Origin: Symbiodinium natans | Taxonomy: Eukaryota > Sar > Dinophyceae > Suessiales > Symbiodiniaceae | Assembly (NCBI GenBank): GCA_905221605.1 | Contig: CAJNDS010000191.1 | Span: 613,501-677,500, forward strand | Length of the DNA: 64,000 nt | Direction of reading: 5' to 3' | In this document: in pieces, positions 23,220-35,468 of the stretch | How positions within the stretch are numbered: the stretch's first letter is position 1 | How the letters are laid out: the number at the start of each line of letters is the position of its first letter | The notes under the pieces: model-generated | Database searches by the model: none | The model's input: only the letters and a program-made list of their open reading frames with translations | What the model was told of the DNA's origin: nothing | Translations under genes and position numbers: made by a program

Positions 23220-23333
23220 TAGGCTCACTCCGAAGGCGCATCTCCGCCTCCCCGGCAGTCGTCGGCGTCTCGCCGGCCTCTCCTCCACCGCTTAGAGCTG
23301 CGGATGAGAACTGCTCCAGGGTTCGGGGCATCA

Positions 23334-23412
23334 TCTACTAATTGCTTAAGAACCCCGAAAGAATAAACCTTTGCCTCCTTATTAAGGGTAGTACAGGGAT
23401 TACTATTTTTTG
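23334..23412 (+). mobile_element. Short element family VI, partial
   Basis: Left end CTACTAATTGCTTAAGAACC. The right side carries AGGGATTACTATTTTTTGGG and abuts the satellite array that begins at about 23415. Confidence 0.45.
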
Positions 23413-26310
23413 GGGTGCCCATGATGCTCCAAAAGGCTCGGGGCTGTCCCGGCTGATGCTCATGATGCTGGGGCTATGGAGCACAAGGTTGCCAGGGCTT
23501 CCCGACTGATGCTCATGATGCTTGGGCTTTTGGGCAATGCAGTTGCCCAAAAACTGGGCCGCAGCTGTCCCGGCTGATGCTCATGATGCTGGGCTTTGGG
23601 GCCTGATGCTCCTGATGCTTGGGCTTCGGGGCGACGCAGTTGCCCAAAAACTGGGCCGTTGCCCATGATGCTCCGAAAAGCTCGGGGATGTCCCGGCTGA
23701 TGCTCATGATGCTGGGGCTTTCGGGCGGGCGTTTGGGCGACGCAGTCGCCCAAAAACTGGGCCGTTGCCCATGATGTTCCGAAAGGCTCGGGGCTGTCCC
23801 GCCTGATGCTCATGATGCTGGGGATTTGGAGCACAAGGTTGCCAGGGCTTCCCAACTGATGCTCATGATGCTTGGGCTTTTGGGCGACGCAGTTGGCCGT
23901 TGCCCATGATGCTCCGAAAGGCTCGGGGCTGTCCCGGCTGATGCTCATGATGCTGGGCTTTGGGGCCTGATGCTCCTGATGCTTGGGCTTCGGGGCGACG
24001 CAGTTGCCCAAAAACTGGGCCGTTGCCCATGATGCTCCGAAAGGCGAGCATCATGATGCTGGGGCTTTCGGGCGGGCGTTTGGGCGACGCAGTCGCCCAA
24101 AAACTGGGCCGTTGCCCATGATGTTCCGAAAGGCTCGGGGCTGTCCCGCCTGATGCTCATGATGCTGGGGCTATGGAGCACAAGGTTGCCAGGGCTTCCC
24201 GACTGATGCTCATGATGCTTGGGCTTTTGGGCAATGCAGTTGCCCAAAAACTGGGCCGTTGCCCATGATGTTCCGAAACGCTCGGGGCTGTCCCGGCTGA
24301 TGCTCATGATGCTGGGCTTTGGGGCCTGATGCTCCTGATGCTTGGGCTTTTTGGGCGACGCAGTTGCCCAAAAACTGGGCCGCTGCCCATGATGCTCCGA
24401 AAGGCTCGGGGCTGTCCCGGCTGATGCTCATGATGCTGGGGCTTTGGGGCACAAGGTTGCCAGGGCTTCTCGACTGATGGTTATGATGGTTGGGCTTTTG
24501 GGCGGCGCAGTTGCCCAAAAACTGGGCCGCTGCCCATGATGCTCCGAAAGGCTCGGGGCTGTCCCGGCTGATGCTCATGATGCTGGGGCCTTCGGGCGAT
24601 GATGCTTGGGCTTTTGGGCGACGCAGTCGCCCAAAATCTGGGCCGTTGCCCATGATGCTCCGAAAGGCTCGGGGCTGTCCCGGCTGATGCTCATGATGCT
24701 GGGGCTTTGGGGCACAAGGTTGCCAGGGCTTCCCGACTGATGCTCATGATGCTTGGGCTTTTGGGCGATGCAGTTGCCCAAAAACTGGGCCGCTGCCCAT
24801 GATGCTCCGAAACGCTCGGGGCTGTCCCGGCTGATGCTCATGATGCTGGGCTTTGGGGCGACAAGGTTTGCCAGGGCTTCCCGACTGAGGCTCATGATGC
24901 TTGGGCTTTTGGGCGACGCAGTTGCCCAAAAACTGGGCCGTTGCTCATGATGCTCCGAATGGCTCGGGGCTGTCGCGGCTGATGCTCATGATGCTGGGGC
25001 TTTGGGGTGACAAGGTTGCCAGGGCTTCCCGACTGATGCTCATGATGCAGTTGCCCAAAAACTGGGCCGTCGCCCATGATGCTCCGAAAGGCTCGGGGCT
25101 GTCCCGGCTGATGCTCATGATTCTGGTTCTTTGGGGTGGCATTGGTTGCTGGGACTTCTCGGCTGATGCTCATGATGCTTGGGCTTTGGGGCGCAGTTGC
25201 CCAAAAACTGGGCCGTCGCCCATGATGCTCCGAAAGGCTCGGGGCTGTCCCGGCTGATGCTCATGATGCTGGGGCTTTGGGGCGACAAGGTTGCCAGGGC
25301 TTCCCGACTGATGCTCATGATGTTTGGGCTTTTGGGCGGCGCAGTTGCCCAAAAACTGGGCCGTTGCCAATGATGCTCCGAAAGGCTCGGGGCTGTCCGG
25401 CTGATGCTCATGATGCTGGGGCTTCGGGGCGACAAGGTTGCCAGGGCTTCCCTGATGCTCATGATGCTTGGGCATTGGGGCGGCGCAGTTGCCCAAAAAC
25501 TGGGCCGTGGCCCATGATGCTCCGAAAGGCTCGGGGCTGTCCCGGCTGATGCTCATGATGCTGGGGCTTTGGGGCGACAAGTTTGCCAGGGCTTCCCGGC
25601 TGATGCTCATGATGTTTGGGCTTCGGGGCGTCGCAGTTGCCCAAAAACTGGGCCGTTGCCAATGATGCTCCGAAAGGCTCGGGGCTGTCCGGCTGATGCT
25701 CATGATGCTGGGGCTTCGGGGCGACAAGGTTGCCAGGGCTTCCCTGATGCTCATGATGCTTGGGCATTGGGGCGGCGCAGTTGCCCAAAAACTGGGCCGT
25801 TGCCAATGATGCTCCGAAAGGCTCGGGGCTGTCCCGGCTGATGCTCATATGCTGGGGCTTTGGGGTGACAAGGTTGCCAGGGCTTCCCGACTGATGCTCA
25901 TGATGCTTGGGCTTTGGGGTGGCGCAGTTGCGCAAAAACTGGGCCGTTGCCCATGATGCTCGGGGCTGTCCTGGCTGATGCTCATGATGCTGGGGCTTTG
26001 GGGTGACAAGGTTGCCGGGCTTCCCGGCTGATGCTCATGATGCTCGGGCTTTGGGGCGGCGCAGTTGCTCAAAAACTGGGCCGTTGCCCATGATGCTCCG
26101 AAAGGCTCGGGGCTGTCCCGGCTGATGCTCATGATGCTAGGGCTTTGGGGTGACAAGGTTGCCGGGCTTCCCGGCTGATGCTCATGATGCTCGGGCTTTG
26201 GGGCGGCGCAGTTGCCCAAAAACTGGGCCGTTGGCCATGATGCTCCGAAAGGCTCGGGGCTTTCCCGGCTGATGCTCATGATGCTGGGGCCTTGGGGTGA
26301 CATAGGGCTG
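23408..26310. repeat. Satellite array, unit about 147 bp
   Basis: About 20 tandem units. CTCCGA markers at 24395 and 24542 are 147 bases apart, as are those at 24658 and 24805; some units are shortened (116 between 24542 and 24658). Each unit holds two related halves containing CTGATGCTCATGATGCT, one followed by GGGGCTTTGGGGC and one by TGGGCTTTTGGGC, plus CAGTTGCCCAAAAACTGGGC, itself an inverted repeat. Because 147 is divisible by three, both strands keep long open frames (minus: SIMSISRDSPEPFGASWA). I read these frames as a by-product of the repeat, since frames switch at each length variant. Confidence 0.9.
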
Positions 26311-26623
26311 AAGACTTCTAGACGAGGCCACTGGAGAGACCCCGCACTCCCGAAACCCGCACGGAAAGCTGGAAGTCCTGACTGGTCTGCTGCAGCCTCG
26401 GGCTGAAGGGCCTCCTCAACAGCCCAATTGCTGCTACAACAAGCGTTGAACGACGGAAGCTCTGCATGCTGGAACAAGCACTACAAGTAGCTACTTCAAA
26501 GCACGATCGTGAACCTTCATCTGCCATCAGGCTGCCACCATCGAGGTGAACCAGATCTTCTGACTCAACTCATGAGATTCTGATAACCGGTCGCGTTGCG
26601 AAGTACCTTAAGCTCTTACCCAA

Positions 26624-26682
26624 AAACCCAAAAACCCTAAAACCCAAAAACCCAAAAACCCTAAAACCCTAAACCCGAAACA
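26624..26682 (-). repeat. Degenerate array, AAAACCC units
   Basis: AAAACCCAAAAACCCTAAAACC units: a telomere-like array in which A runs have lengthened; 0.3 kb right of the satellite array. Confidence 0.7.
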
Positions 26683-28075
26683 CTTGATTTTCAAGCCTAA
26701 GCCCTTGATGCCTGGGGCTGGTCGGCCGGCACCAGCCGTGAGCTTGCCGGGGCGGGTTCATGCACCCTGGCTGTGGGCGTTTTAGGGGTTTGGGGTTTAG
26801 GGTTTAGGGTTTGGGGGTGCAGGATCTGGGTAGAGGGGTTTATTTGAGGTCACAAGGTGCAAGGGGGGGGGGGGGGGGAGAATGCCATTGGCTTCCCTTT
26901 AACACAACCGAGTGATGTGGCCTCATGTAGCTAGTGCGCACGATGCGCGGGCTTTGGGTACCTTATCTTTGCTAAAGACTTATGCAAAACCCTATCCGGC
27001 AACAAGAAGAACCCAGACAACAACGGCTGCATCCAGGCAGGGCATTTCGTGCCAATGGCTTGGCTGAGGGTCAGCAGGGGACGGGGAGCGTGCTAAGCTC
27101 TAAGGAACTACTCGACAGCAAGCACGACTGGCCGCAATGATCTTGTGAATGGGTTCCTCGAGCCAGTCAAACAAGCTGGTGCAGAGCCATCACATAAACC
27201 CCATGCCAATCGTGCCTTTGCCCACGCGGTGCAGGTGCGAAGTCGCCTGCGAGACCACGGCTAGCCAGAAAGTCCTGTGAGCTTGTCATGAGGCACTCCA
27301 GGCAGCTATTGGGGGTTCAGGAACTCCCGAATTCTCGGCACTATTACTCATTACTTTGTCATGGTGTGGACAGTGGCAGTTGGTATCCACACCGGGCCTA
27401 CTTCGTAGCCCTGCAACTCGAAAACCGCAGACTGCATGTCTCAGTTCTCAGAGCATGTTCCTGAATGGCGGTACCCTTTTTTGGGGGTTGCCTTGTTAGC
27501 CTTCACCTACGCTGCATACGCGTAATGTTACAAGCCCTACACCTTGGACTCAGACCCTAAACACTTTAAACTAAACCCTAAACGCCCTAAACCGTAACCC
27601 TAAACCCTGACCCCTAACCCTAAACCCTGGACTCAAAGCCCATCTCCTGGAAGCTCGGGCGGGGCGATGACACCATGGCCTTGCAGGACAGATGAGGGAT
27701 TTTTTATCGGGTCTGGCATGCGGGTCCTTTGGTGACCTTTGTTGCATCCAGGCCTCGAAAAACGACTGCCGGGTACTTGAAACGAAGGGCCGAGCCAGCA
27801 AGCTAACAACACTCGTGGCTATTGTGTCACTCTCTGAGCAGATCTCATGCTGCACTGGCGAAATCCCATAACCTGATACCCTCAACACCTCACTGATGGT
27901 AGCATACTGACGGTGAATCTGGAGGAAAGTTCGCTATCAGCATCACGGGAGTCTGCTGACATGAGCAGCTGCGTGCAAGGCAATCAAGTGAGCTCCAACA
28001 CCACAGCCCAAAAAATATCTGCGCAGGTTCGCCTTCTTCCAACAGGCTTCTGCATGGCACCCTGGGCCCTAAACC
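26683..28075. other. Spacer, no gene recognised
   Basis: Moderately AT-balanced unique sequence with short telomere-like words at 27550-27625. Confidence 0.5.
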
Positions 28076-28441
28076 CTATAATCCCTTCCCCCTAATACTA
28101 AAACCCCCCCTAATTTGTAAATATCATTTTTCCCGGACCCTGCCGGTACTCAGCCCAATACTAAACCTGTTTGAGAATTAGGGGGGGAGGGGTTCAGGGC
28201 CTTCGCCCTTGAGTTGAGCCATTAGGGTTTCAAGGTTTAGGGCTCAAGCCTGACAGGATTAGGATCCAGGGCTCAGGGCTTGGAGGGTTGAATTATTATG
28301 GTTCGGAATTCAGGTTTTAGGAAATAGACCCCCCCCTAATTTTAAATATTTTTCGGGCCCAGGCGAATTTCAGAATTAGGGAGAGGGGGGGGGGGGGGGG
28401 GGGGGGGCGGGGGGGTTTTAGTATTAGGGGGAAGGGATTAA
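28076..28441. mobile_element. Large imperfect palindrome with nested inverted repeats
   Basis: Outer arms TAATCCCTTCCCCCTAATAC (left) and GTATTAGGGGGAAGGGATTA (right) are an exact inverted pair, continued by AAAACCCCCC / GGGGGGTTTT. Inside lies a second pair around CCCCCCTAATTT. The right arm contains a G run of more than 20. It resembles a foldback element about 365 bp long; no coding capacity. Confidence 0.55.
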
Positions 28442-28979
28442 GCCCTAAATCCTAAACCCCAAACCCTTTTGCAACAGGCTTGCCACCTCGCCCGGAGTTG
28501 GTGCCACTCGATATGAGCAGCTTAACTGCCATCCCTAAACCCTAAACCCTAAACCCTGTGCCTTTCCGCGGGTGGGCGCGTGGCGCAAGTCAGCAGCAGC
28601 TGCAGCTGAAGGTGGAGAGGTCCACAAGACGGCTGAGGCGCCTCGATTCCAAGCAAAGGGGCTTGGGGTTTAGGGTTTAGGGTTTAGGGTTTAAGTTTAG
28701 GGTTTCGGGGGTTCAGGGTAAAGAGGCTGGAGCTCTAAGCCCTGGATGAGATAAGCCCCACGTTGCTCCGAGTGCCGGACCCTACTGCGAGGTGGTTCTT
28801 AAATCCAAAGTCCGGCTTTGGTAAAAGAAGCAGCTTGGGCTGACGGTTGAAGGATTCCTAGGGATAAAGTTTAAGTTGAGGGGTCCATCCCTCCTTGTCA
28901 GCTCAGAACTGGTATAAATCTTGCACTCTGCTGATCCCCAGAATCGTCCAAGTCTGATATCCCCATGGACGAGTGTGGT

Positions 28980-29113
28980 AACCCTCTGAATGTCCGTGTG
29001 CGTTCGGGCGCCATGTTGCCTGAATCATGGCAGGGCTCTGTCGAGCAGCACAGCACGGACTTCGAAGATGTAGCGGGATCCGGGCGACAGCTCCAGCCTC
29101 GTTGCTCTTTAGG
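28980..29113 (-). CDS. Possible exon fragment with a fibronectin III-like strand pair
   Basis: One minus frame reads ATRLELSPGSRYIFEVRAVL then LDRALP. The pattern L-x-P-G-x-x-Y-x-F-x-V-R-A is the typical E-F strand pair of fibronectin type III domains. It is only about 26 codons long with no other domain strands nearby. The opposite strand also has an open frame (MDECGNPLNVRVRSGAMLPE). Chance similarity is quite possible. Confidence 0.12.
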
Positions 29114-31696
29114 CGGGTTTAGGGTTTAGGGTTTAGTTAAAGCTGTTTCTGGACTTTAGGACTGTAGGATGCTTCTCAAACTTGAGAGGGGTGCAGCTGC
29201 TGCACGCGTTGCGTCATCGTGCTGGGCTCCGCATTTTCCGGTGCTCAGGACACTCTGGTGCTCAGGAACTCCAGTCAGCGGGGCTCTTCGGGCTCAAACA
29301 GCCATTAGGGACAATGCGTGCAGCTGAAACACCGACTGAGACCCTGAAGCAACGCCTCAGACGCTGCAGAGCCAAGAGGCTGAGCAGCGCCCTTGCTGCA
29401 GATCCACCTCGGGAGGGTCGGGGGGTTGGGGGGTCCGAAGCCTCACTTGGTAGCCCAGTAGCCATATGACCATAAGGGCACCCTTTTTTGGTTTGGTGTA
29501 ACCTTGAACCAAAAAAAAAGAAAAGGGCACCACTGGGCCACCAAGCTCATGAAACAGCCTCCCCACGCACTCTGGCCTTCGCTCCTCTTGGACTTCCACG
29601 CCTCCGTCAGGGACCTGCCTTGGCATCGAACCAACCACAAGGGGTTTATGGGCTTACGGCTATAGGGTTCATTCAATTAACCCCTTGGGGGGGAAGGGGG
29701 GGGGGAGGGGTGCATCTCTGGTGGCTCTTGCCGGGAATGGGATTCAGGACTTCAGGGCTGGCGGTTGGGATAAACACCTGGCGCCTCGTGCAAAACTGGG
29801 CCTCGAGACTTTTGGGAAGACTGCCTGTAGTGCCTGTCACGCTGAATTCTTCGGAGTGTTTAGACAGGATCGTGGCTGGGATTGGCTTTGGGATGAGCTG
29901 GGCCAAGTGTAGGGTCTAGGGTCGCACACGGCCGGCCAGGTCAATCAATGGGTCCGATGAGTCCAAACTGGCACCAACTGCAGCAGACACGCCAGACCCA
30001 AGGAACAAGACATGTGCAGCAAGCTATTCATCAACCACAAGCAATCCAATTCTAGTGGCATATCACAAGCAATCAGCTTCCTACGGTCACCTGGGCCATT
30101 GCGCGCCGGTATTGGCGGAGAGTGACACTCATAGGGTACCAGGGCTTTAGGGCCACAGGAGTTATAGAGCGCAGGGCTTCGGATTCGGGAGGTAGGGGGT
30201 CTTCGGAAGCTTTGAGGATCATAGTGTCTCGAATCTTCAAATCCAACTTGCCGAGGCTCCTCTCCCGGCGCTGACACACCTTTCCACGGCATTGGGTGCA
30301 GGAGTTGGGATGCGAGGTTGCGCATTTCGAGCATGGCCATAGTAGTATGAGCCTCATTGTCTCTATTTACTTTGGGGTTTGTACTGAGGTTTCGTCCAAG
30401 GGGCAGGGCAGACATGCACAGCCCCTCCCGAAAAGAGGGGCTAGAATCTGCGGCTAGAAGCCTCTGTCTTCAAATCCCGAACCCTGAGCCCTCGGCCAAA
30501 ACGCCTTACTTCAAAATCCTACTGCATGCGAAGGCCCCCCCACAAAAATCAAGGAATCGGCCCAAGTCCTGTCCTAGAATTCGCGTGTGTTTCTGAGAAA
30601 TAGCTTTCAGAGGGTATCCAGCCATCTAGCCCATCTGGGACCGCAAAAGCCTAAACCCAAAAACCCTAAAAGCATCTAAAAGCCCTCAAAGCGGCGCTCC
30701 TCGAAACCGCGCTCCCCGTCAGCACACGGTGACGAGGCCCACGGGAACAGCCATGACAGCCTGTCAGCGCAAGAAGGGCTCAAGACAAGAGGCCGATGTA
30801 AACCTTTGTTTGCAACAGGTCTCCTGGGCTGCTCTGCCTGTCACTGAGGTGGAGGGCTCGTGACTTAACCTTTTTTGCAGCTGGCTTGCGTGAGTCACCC
30901 TAAACCCTAAACCCTATCACTACATGGGGGGCTGCGACGGGAGAATGCTTACTCGTTGGTGACTATTTGGGCTCCGAGCTTGCGTTGTCCCACTTGCGCG
31001 TGTCATCCTTTGCACTGATGCCTAAACCCTAAACTCCAAGTCGTGATCGAACCCCCTTTTGGAAGCACAGCCCTAAACCCCAAGGCTCTGAATTCCTTGG
31101 AGTTGCCTACCGCTAGTCTTGGCCCCTGTAGCAACGGGCCTTCTGCAACTTCACCTGGGGCCCCTATTAAACCTCTCCAAAGCGTCATCAAAACCTGTCG
31201 CCCTCGGCACCTTTGTTTCGCTGACTAGGGGCTACAACACGGGGGAACCGAGGTATGTCTGAGGTGTTCTACATACGGCTTGACATTGGCCCAACACGTC
31301 CAGCCCATCTTTGGGACCCAAAGTTTTGGGGTTTCAGGGTCCAAGGGACATGCATTTTTCTACCTGCTCAGCGCTGCATCCATTGAGGGACTCGGCTACT
31401 GAATGCAGGAGCGTGAAACGAGTGTCTAGCTACTTCACAGAATTTTTCGTTTCAGTTTGACACAAAAAATCATCGATGGTTCATGAAATAGCAGAACCTG
31501 CATCGACATTCTTGCAGCCTCTACTAGTGCGCATGGAGCGTCCTAAACCCTGCACCCCTCACTATCGAAAAAAAACAAACTTCGGTGAGATCAGGTGAAA
31601 CACGGAAATTCCTCGACTACGTAAGCCAGGCTCAGCGCCTAGGCTCTATGAGCTGGAAAGGTTGGCGCAAGCTTCCACTGGCTGAAGCTCCGAGGA

Positions 31697-31791
31697 TTCC
31701 TACTATTTGCTTAAAATATGATCGTCCCCATATTACCCTCTATGAGGAAGAATGTTTTGTATTTTTCGGGGGGTTCTTGAGCAATTAGTAG
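31697..31791 (+). mobile_element. Short inverted-repeat element family VI
   Basis: Ends CCTACTATTTGCTTAAAATA and GGTTCTTGAGCAATTAGTAG form an imperfect inverted repeat. Related left ends occur at 9099, 23334 and 42419. Confidence 0.5.
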
Positions 31792-32612
31792 ATTCAGGGC
31801 TGCAAGGCCTCACAAGGCCTCATCACACACTCTAAGACATCGGTGTGAACACCGACATGAAAACCGCTTGCTTCAACATGCGCCAGGTCACACTAACTAC
31901 TCGCACTATCCAGCAAGGTCCTACCTACGGTCCGTTCACCATCGCCCTATGCGCCCTCTGCGGCTGCATCCGTCTCAACCTTCTCAGATGCTGCGGAAGA
32001 CACTTGTGGCGTGCGGGGTTCTTACAAGGGAATGTGCCTTCAGCTTGCACCACTATCCCAAGGCCCACACACCCCTTGAAGCTCTCCACCCCCTAAACGC
32101 TGGAATGTGCTGTACAAAAATCTGAAAAGAGCAAGTAGAAGAGAAAAAACAATCACAACGATAAGACACGTACCATGTTTATGAACATGACGTGCCATAT
32201 GGGGCCACCAGTTCTGCTCACTGTCTATCCGAACCTTAAAACCCCCTAGAAGCCATCACGGAGCTCGCAGAACCTTTACGAACCGTCAAAGCCCTGCCTT
32301 CAAAAACCTCAGTCAACCTAGACCCTCACCCTTTTCTGAACAGACCCTATAAACCTGACCCTAAACCCTAAACCCTGAACCCTTTGTAAAAATGCCCGCG
32401 ACTGACGGGCCTTAGCGCTGAGCGCCGAGGCGAAAGCCCCAGCTGCAGCCAGGGCGGCGTATGCTTGCGGCTTCTGGGGGTCCTGGACCGTTTAGGGTTT
32501 AGGGTTTATTGTTTAGGGTATCTCCCAGGAGTGCCCGCAGTCATTTTCATGGAATCAACTCTGGCGTCCCCATAAAGATGCCAAACGTCATCGATTAGGG
32601 TTTAGGGTTTTT

Positions 32613-32668
32613 TTTTTTGCCACCCGCCTAGCTGACACTCAGGCCACGTTGCAGGGACTAATACCGGT
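32613..32668 (-). repeat. A-tailed dispersed repeat, SINE-like 3' end
   Basis: On the minus strand, CAACGTGGCCTGAGTGTCAG continues CTAGGCGGGTGGC and ends in an A run that passes directly into CCCTAAACCC. The same sequence recurs at 46741-46797 (about 48 of 55 bases alike by eye). The A tail suggests a retroposed 3' end. Confidence 0.5.
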
Positions 32669-32961
32669 TTAGGGTTTAGGGTTTGGGGTTTAGGGTTCAG
32701 CGTTCAGGGTTCAGGGTTTAATTAGGGTTGAGGTGAGGGGGATGAGGGAGGACGAGGGGAGTGAGGGGGTTTGTTCAGAAGCAAAATGCCACTGCTGCAC
32801 CCCGATTCTCAGTTCAGCCCGGGCTTTATATACGCCTACATCCCTCTCACCCCTTTCGGTTGCTCGGATTTGCTTAAAGGGAAGCCCCCCTCCAAAACAA
32901 CTGATTCCTAGAGCCACTTGCAGTTCGAATGATCATTTCCAGAACCCGTTGGGGTTCCTTA

Positions 32962-33075
32962 CTTGAAGATTCATGAGTAGCTATAAGTAAGGTTAGAAGT
33001 ATGGTAATCATCATACACGTTTGCCCCACTTAGGGTGCTTATAACCCTACTTATTCCTACCCATGAACCTCCACA
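32962..33075 (+). mobile_element. Short inverted-repeat element family II
   Basis: Left CTTGAAGATTCATGAGTAGC then TATAAGTAAGGTT; right AACCCTACTTATTCCTACCC then ATGAACCTCCACAAG. Confidence 0.65.
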
Positions 33076-33248
33076 AGGTAAGCGAATCCTAGCTTGCAAA
33101 CACCCTTAACACTAAACACCCTAATTACACCCTACGCCCTGCACCCTAAACCCTAGACCCTCCCATCCATGCGCAGATCCCAGCGACGAGGCGGTCCTTC
33201 GCAAACCCTGGACCGAGAGGGGCAGGAAGTTCCAGCTCATGCACAGCC

Positions 33249-33331
33249 TGCGTTGAGGGTTTAGGGGTTTAGGGGTTCAGGGGTTGAGGGGCTTAGGGGT
33301 TTAGGGGTTTAGGGGTTTAGGGTTTACGGTT
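33249..33331 (+). repeat. Telomere-like array, GGGGTTTA variant
   Basis: About nine 8-base units with four Gs (AGGGGTTT), with CAGGGG and GAGGGG substitutions. Confidence 0.8.
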
Positions 33332-33539
33332 TGGAGTTTGGAGTTTTTTTTTAGGGTTTGTTTGTTGCCACCCGTTCCAACGGCTGGACTTTTGTCTGCA
33401 ATGTTTGGGCGTCCCAGCGGTTGGACTTTGAGTGCAATGCTTGGGGCAAGTTGTGGGCTTCAGGGCCATGGGAACGAATGGGCGCTGGTTGATGCATTGC
33501 AAAGCGATCATCCCTAAACCCTTTTTACTGCTAGGACCG

Positions 33540-33641
33540 CTGCCCTAAACCCTAAACCCTTTTTGCTGCTAGGACTGCTGCCCTAAACCCTAAACCCTAA
33601 ACCCTAAACCCTGGACCCTAAACCCTAAGCCCTAAACCGCG
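33540..33641 (-). repeat. Telomere-like array with duplicated insert
   Basis: CCCTAAACCCTTTTT(A/G)CTGCTAGGAC(C/T) occurs twice in tandem (about 33513 and 33545) before a run of seven CCCTAAA units, so array and neighbour DNA have been duplicated together. Confidence 0.75.
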
Positions 33642-34379
33642 AACGCCCTTTTGGCATTTGGGAAACCCCGGGAACACTGGGCCCCCTAAACCTTACAAGC
33701 CCTAAACCCTTTTGTGACACTAAACCCTATTGGCTGCCCGGCCTCTGCACCCACCTCTGCCCGCAGGCGGGCTGCAAAGGCCCGGCAATCCGGCGCCAGC
33801 ATGTCGTCCGCTGCATATGCCTCAGTGGACAAACGCACACAAGCGGTCAGGCCTCATGTGGGTGGCGGAACGCATTCAACTGTTTCCAGGACCGGACTTG
33901 AGAGGGAGTTTGAGTTTGGGGGTGTGGTGTGGGGAGGAGGGTTCCAAGATGCCTGGTTTGAGAGAATGCAGGGATCTCACTCTGCGCCCGCCCTGGGATG
34001 AAGGGAAGCGACCCATCATTCCTTGAAATAAAGCCGAAACCGGGGGGGGGGGGGGGGGGGGGGAAACGGAGAGGGGAATCCTCAAACCCGAACAAGCCCT
34101 GGGCCCAATTTACAAAACACGCCCAAGAAACAGAACAACAAACAACTGAAATGAAATGTTTCAGGAGGTGTTGACATATAAGCATCTCTGCTCTGAAGGT
34201 ACATGCCGAAACCAATCGGTTTCCAAGCTGATCGGGCAACACATGGGAGACACCGTGCACAATGTGGCAGCAGAGGCTCAGGTAGGATTGAATTCATCCT
34301 CGAAGCTACAGAAACCCCAAACCCCCCTTGTTTCTAGCAGCTGGGACCCTTTGCTGTCAGGCTGAAAGCACCCTTTTGC

Positions 34380-34430
34380 AACCCTAAACCCTAAACCCTA
34401 AACCCTAAACCCGAAACCCGAAACCCTTAA
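34380..34430 (-). repeat. Telomere-like array (CCCTAAA)n to CCCGAAA
   Basis: Four CCCTAAA units, then CCCGAAA variants. Confidence 0.8.
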
Positions 34431-34527
34431 CCCCAGGCCCGCGGCCAAGAAAGTGCGCGGCATGGGCCGCAGGGACTCCGCAAGGAGTGGCGAGGCTTCT
34501 CTTGCCTTCTACTTGGAGGTTCGTGGG

Positions 34528-34623
34528 GTATAGGGTTTAGGGTTTAGGGTTTTTAGGGTTTTTAGGGTTTTTAGGGTTTTTAGGGTTTAGGGGTTTAGGG
34601 TTTAGGGTTTAGGGTTTAGGGTG
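34528..34623 (+). repeat. Telomere-like array with TTTTTAGGG block
   Basis: TTTAGGG units, then four TTTTTAGGG units, then TTTAGGG again. It faces the array at 34380 in opposite orientation. Confidence 0.85.
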
Positions 34624-35209
34624 GTTCAGGGCTTAACCCCTTTTCAACGAGGTCTCTCGCAATTTTTCTGGACCCTAAACCTATAGGGTGTAGTTTGTTT
34701 AGGACGCACGGATTAATTAGGACTTTTTTTTTGACTGTAGAAGTTAGGACACCATGTAAGAGGGCGACCTGGTCAGGTTCTTATGTTCCGGAGCATACCC
34801 TACACCCTGCACCCTTTGTATCACCTGCACGAACCGCGAAACCTAAGACACGAAACTGAGCACATAGAAACCAAGGACTGTGTTGGAGGTGGCGGGGCGA
34901 AAGCGTTCCCTCCTCATCACTATACAATGGCTTGCAACTGAAAAGCGTCGGCATGGGTTCATATGGGAGGGCACCTCCCCCAAGTCTATGACACAAGCAT
35001 CAAAGCGGGGCCCTCTGCTTCATACGGGTCATACGAGTAAGAATGTGACTTTGGAGCCACATCCTTGGATTGAATACCATCCTCTTTTTTGTTGGGTCCT
35101 CCTTCCCCATATCACTGTAACTTAGAACCGCGCCCGTTTGTGAGAGGCCAGGTAGGGAATATTCAACAAAGGTTAAACTTTGAACCCCAGCTGCCTTCAT
35201 CCAGTCTAA

Positions 35210-35310
35210 GACTTTCGGCTCGTCGTCCTCCTCTTCCTCCTCGTCCTGTGGCCAAAGGCGATCAGGCAGAAGGTGCAGGGGCGAAGTAGTCTTGGCACCA
35301 GCTGGGCGAG
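35210..35310 (-). CDS. Possible acidic exon fragment
   Basis: A minus frame reads LPDRLWPQDEEEEEDDEPKV then LDWMKAAG. The acidic block comes from a CCTCCTCTT-like run on the plus strand, so it could simply be a short repeat. No flanking coding sequence recognised. Confidence 0.12.
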
Positions 35311-35387
35311 GCCAAAAAGGCACCCCCCACAGCTGGGGGTCTTTGAGCTCGAGGTTTGCGTTTGGGGGTGAGGGGTGTATATATGCT

Positions 35388-35468
35388 GTATATTTACTAG
35401 ATATATATATATAGTATATATGTAATATACTATATGTACTCTATATATATATATATATGTATATATAG
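35388..35468 (+). repeat. TA microsatellite
   Basis: (TA)n with TATATGTAATATAC interruptions. Confidence 0.88.

Larger units (their letters stand above)
28442..33248. other. Spacer with small telomere-like blocks
   Basis: Short arrays at 28537-28557 and 28666-28697 in opposite orientations. Overlapping frames at 29357-30415 lack domains. Confidence 0.5.

Noticed and set aside
23408-26310. CRISPR-like array
   Set aside because: The whole unit repeats with no unique spacers, and the genome is eukaryotic.
23460-26477. Family of long minus-strand open frames (SIMSISRDSPEPFGASWA...) as a real repetitive protein
   Set aside because: The frame is preserved only because the unit is 147 bases. Units with indels switch frame, the plus strand is equally open, and there is no start context or splice structure.
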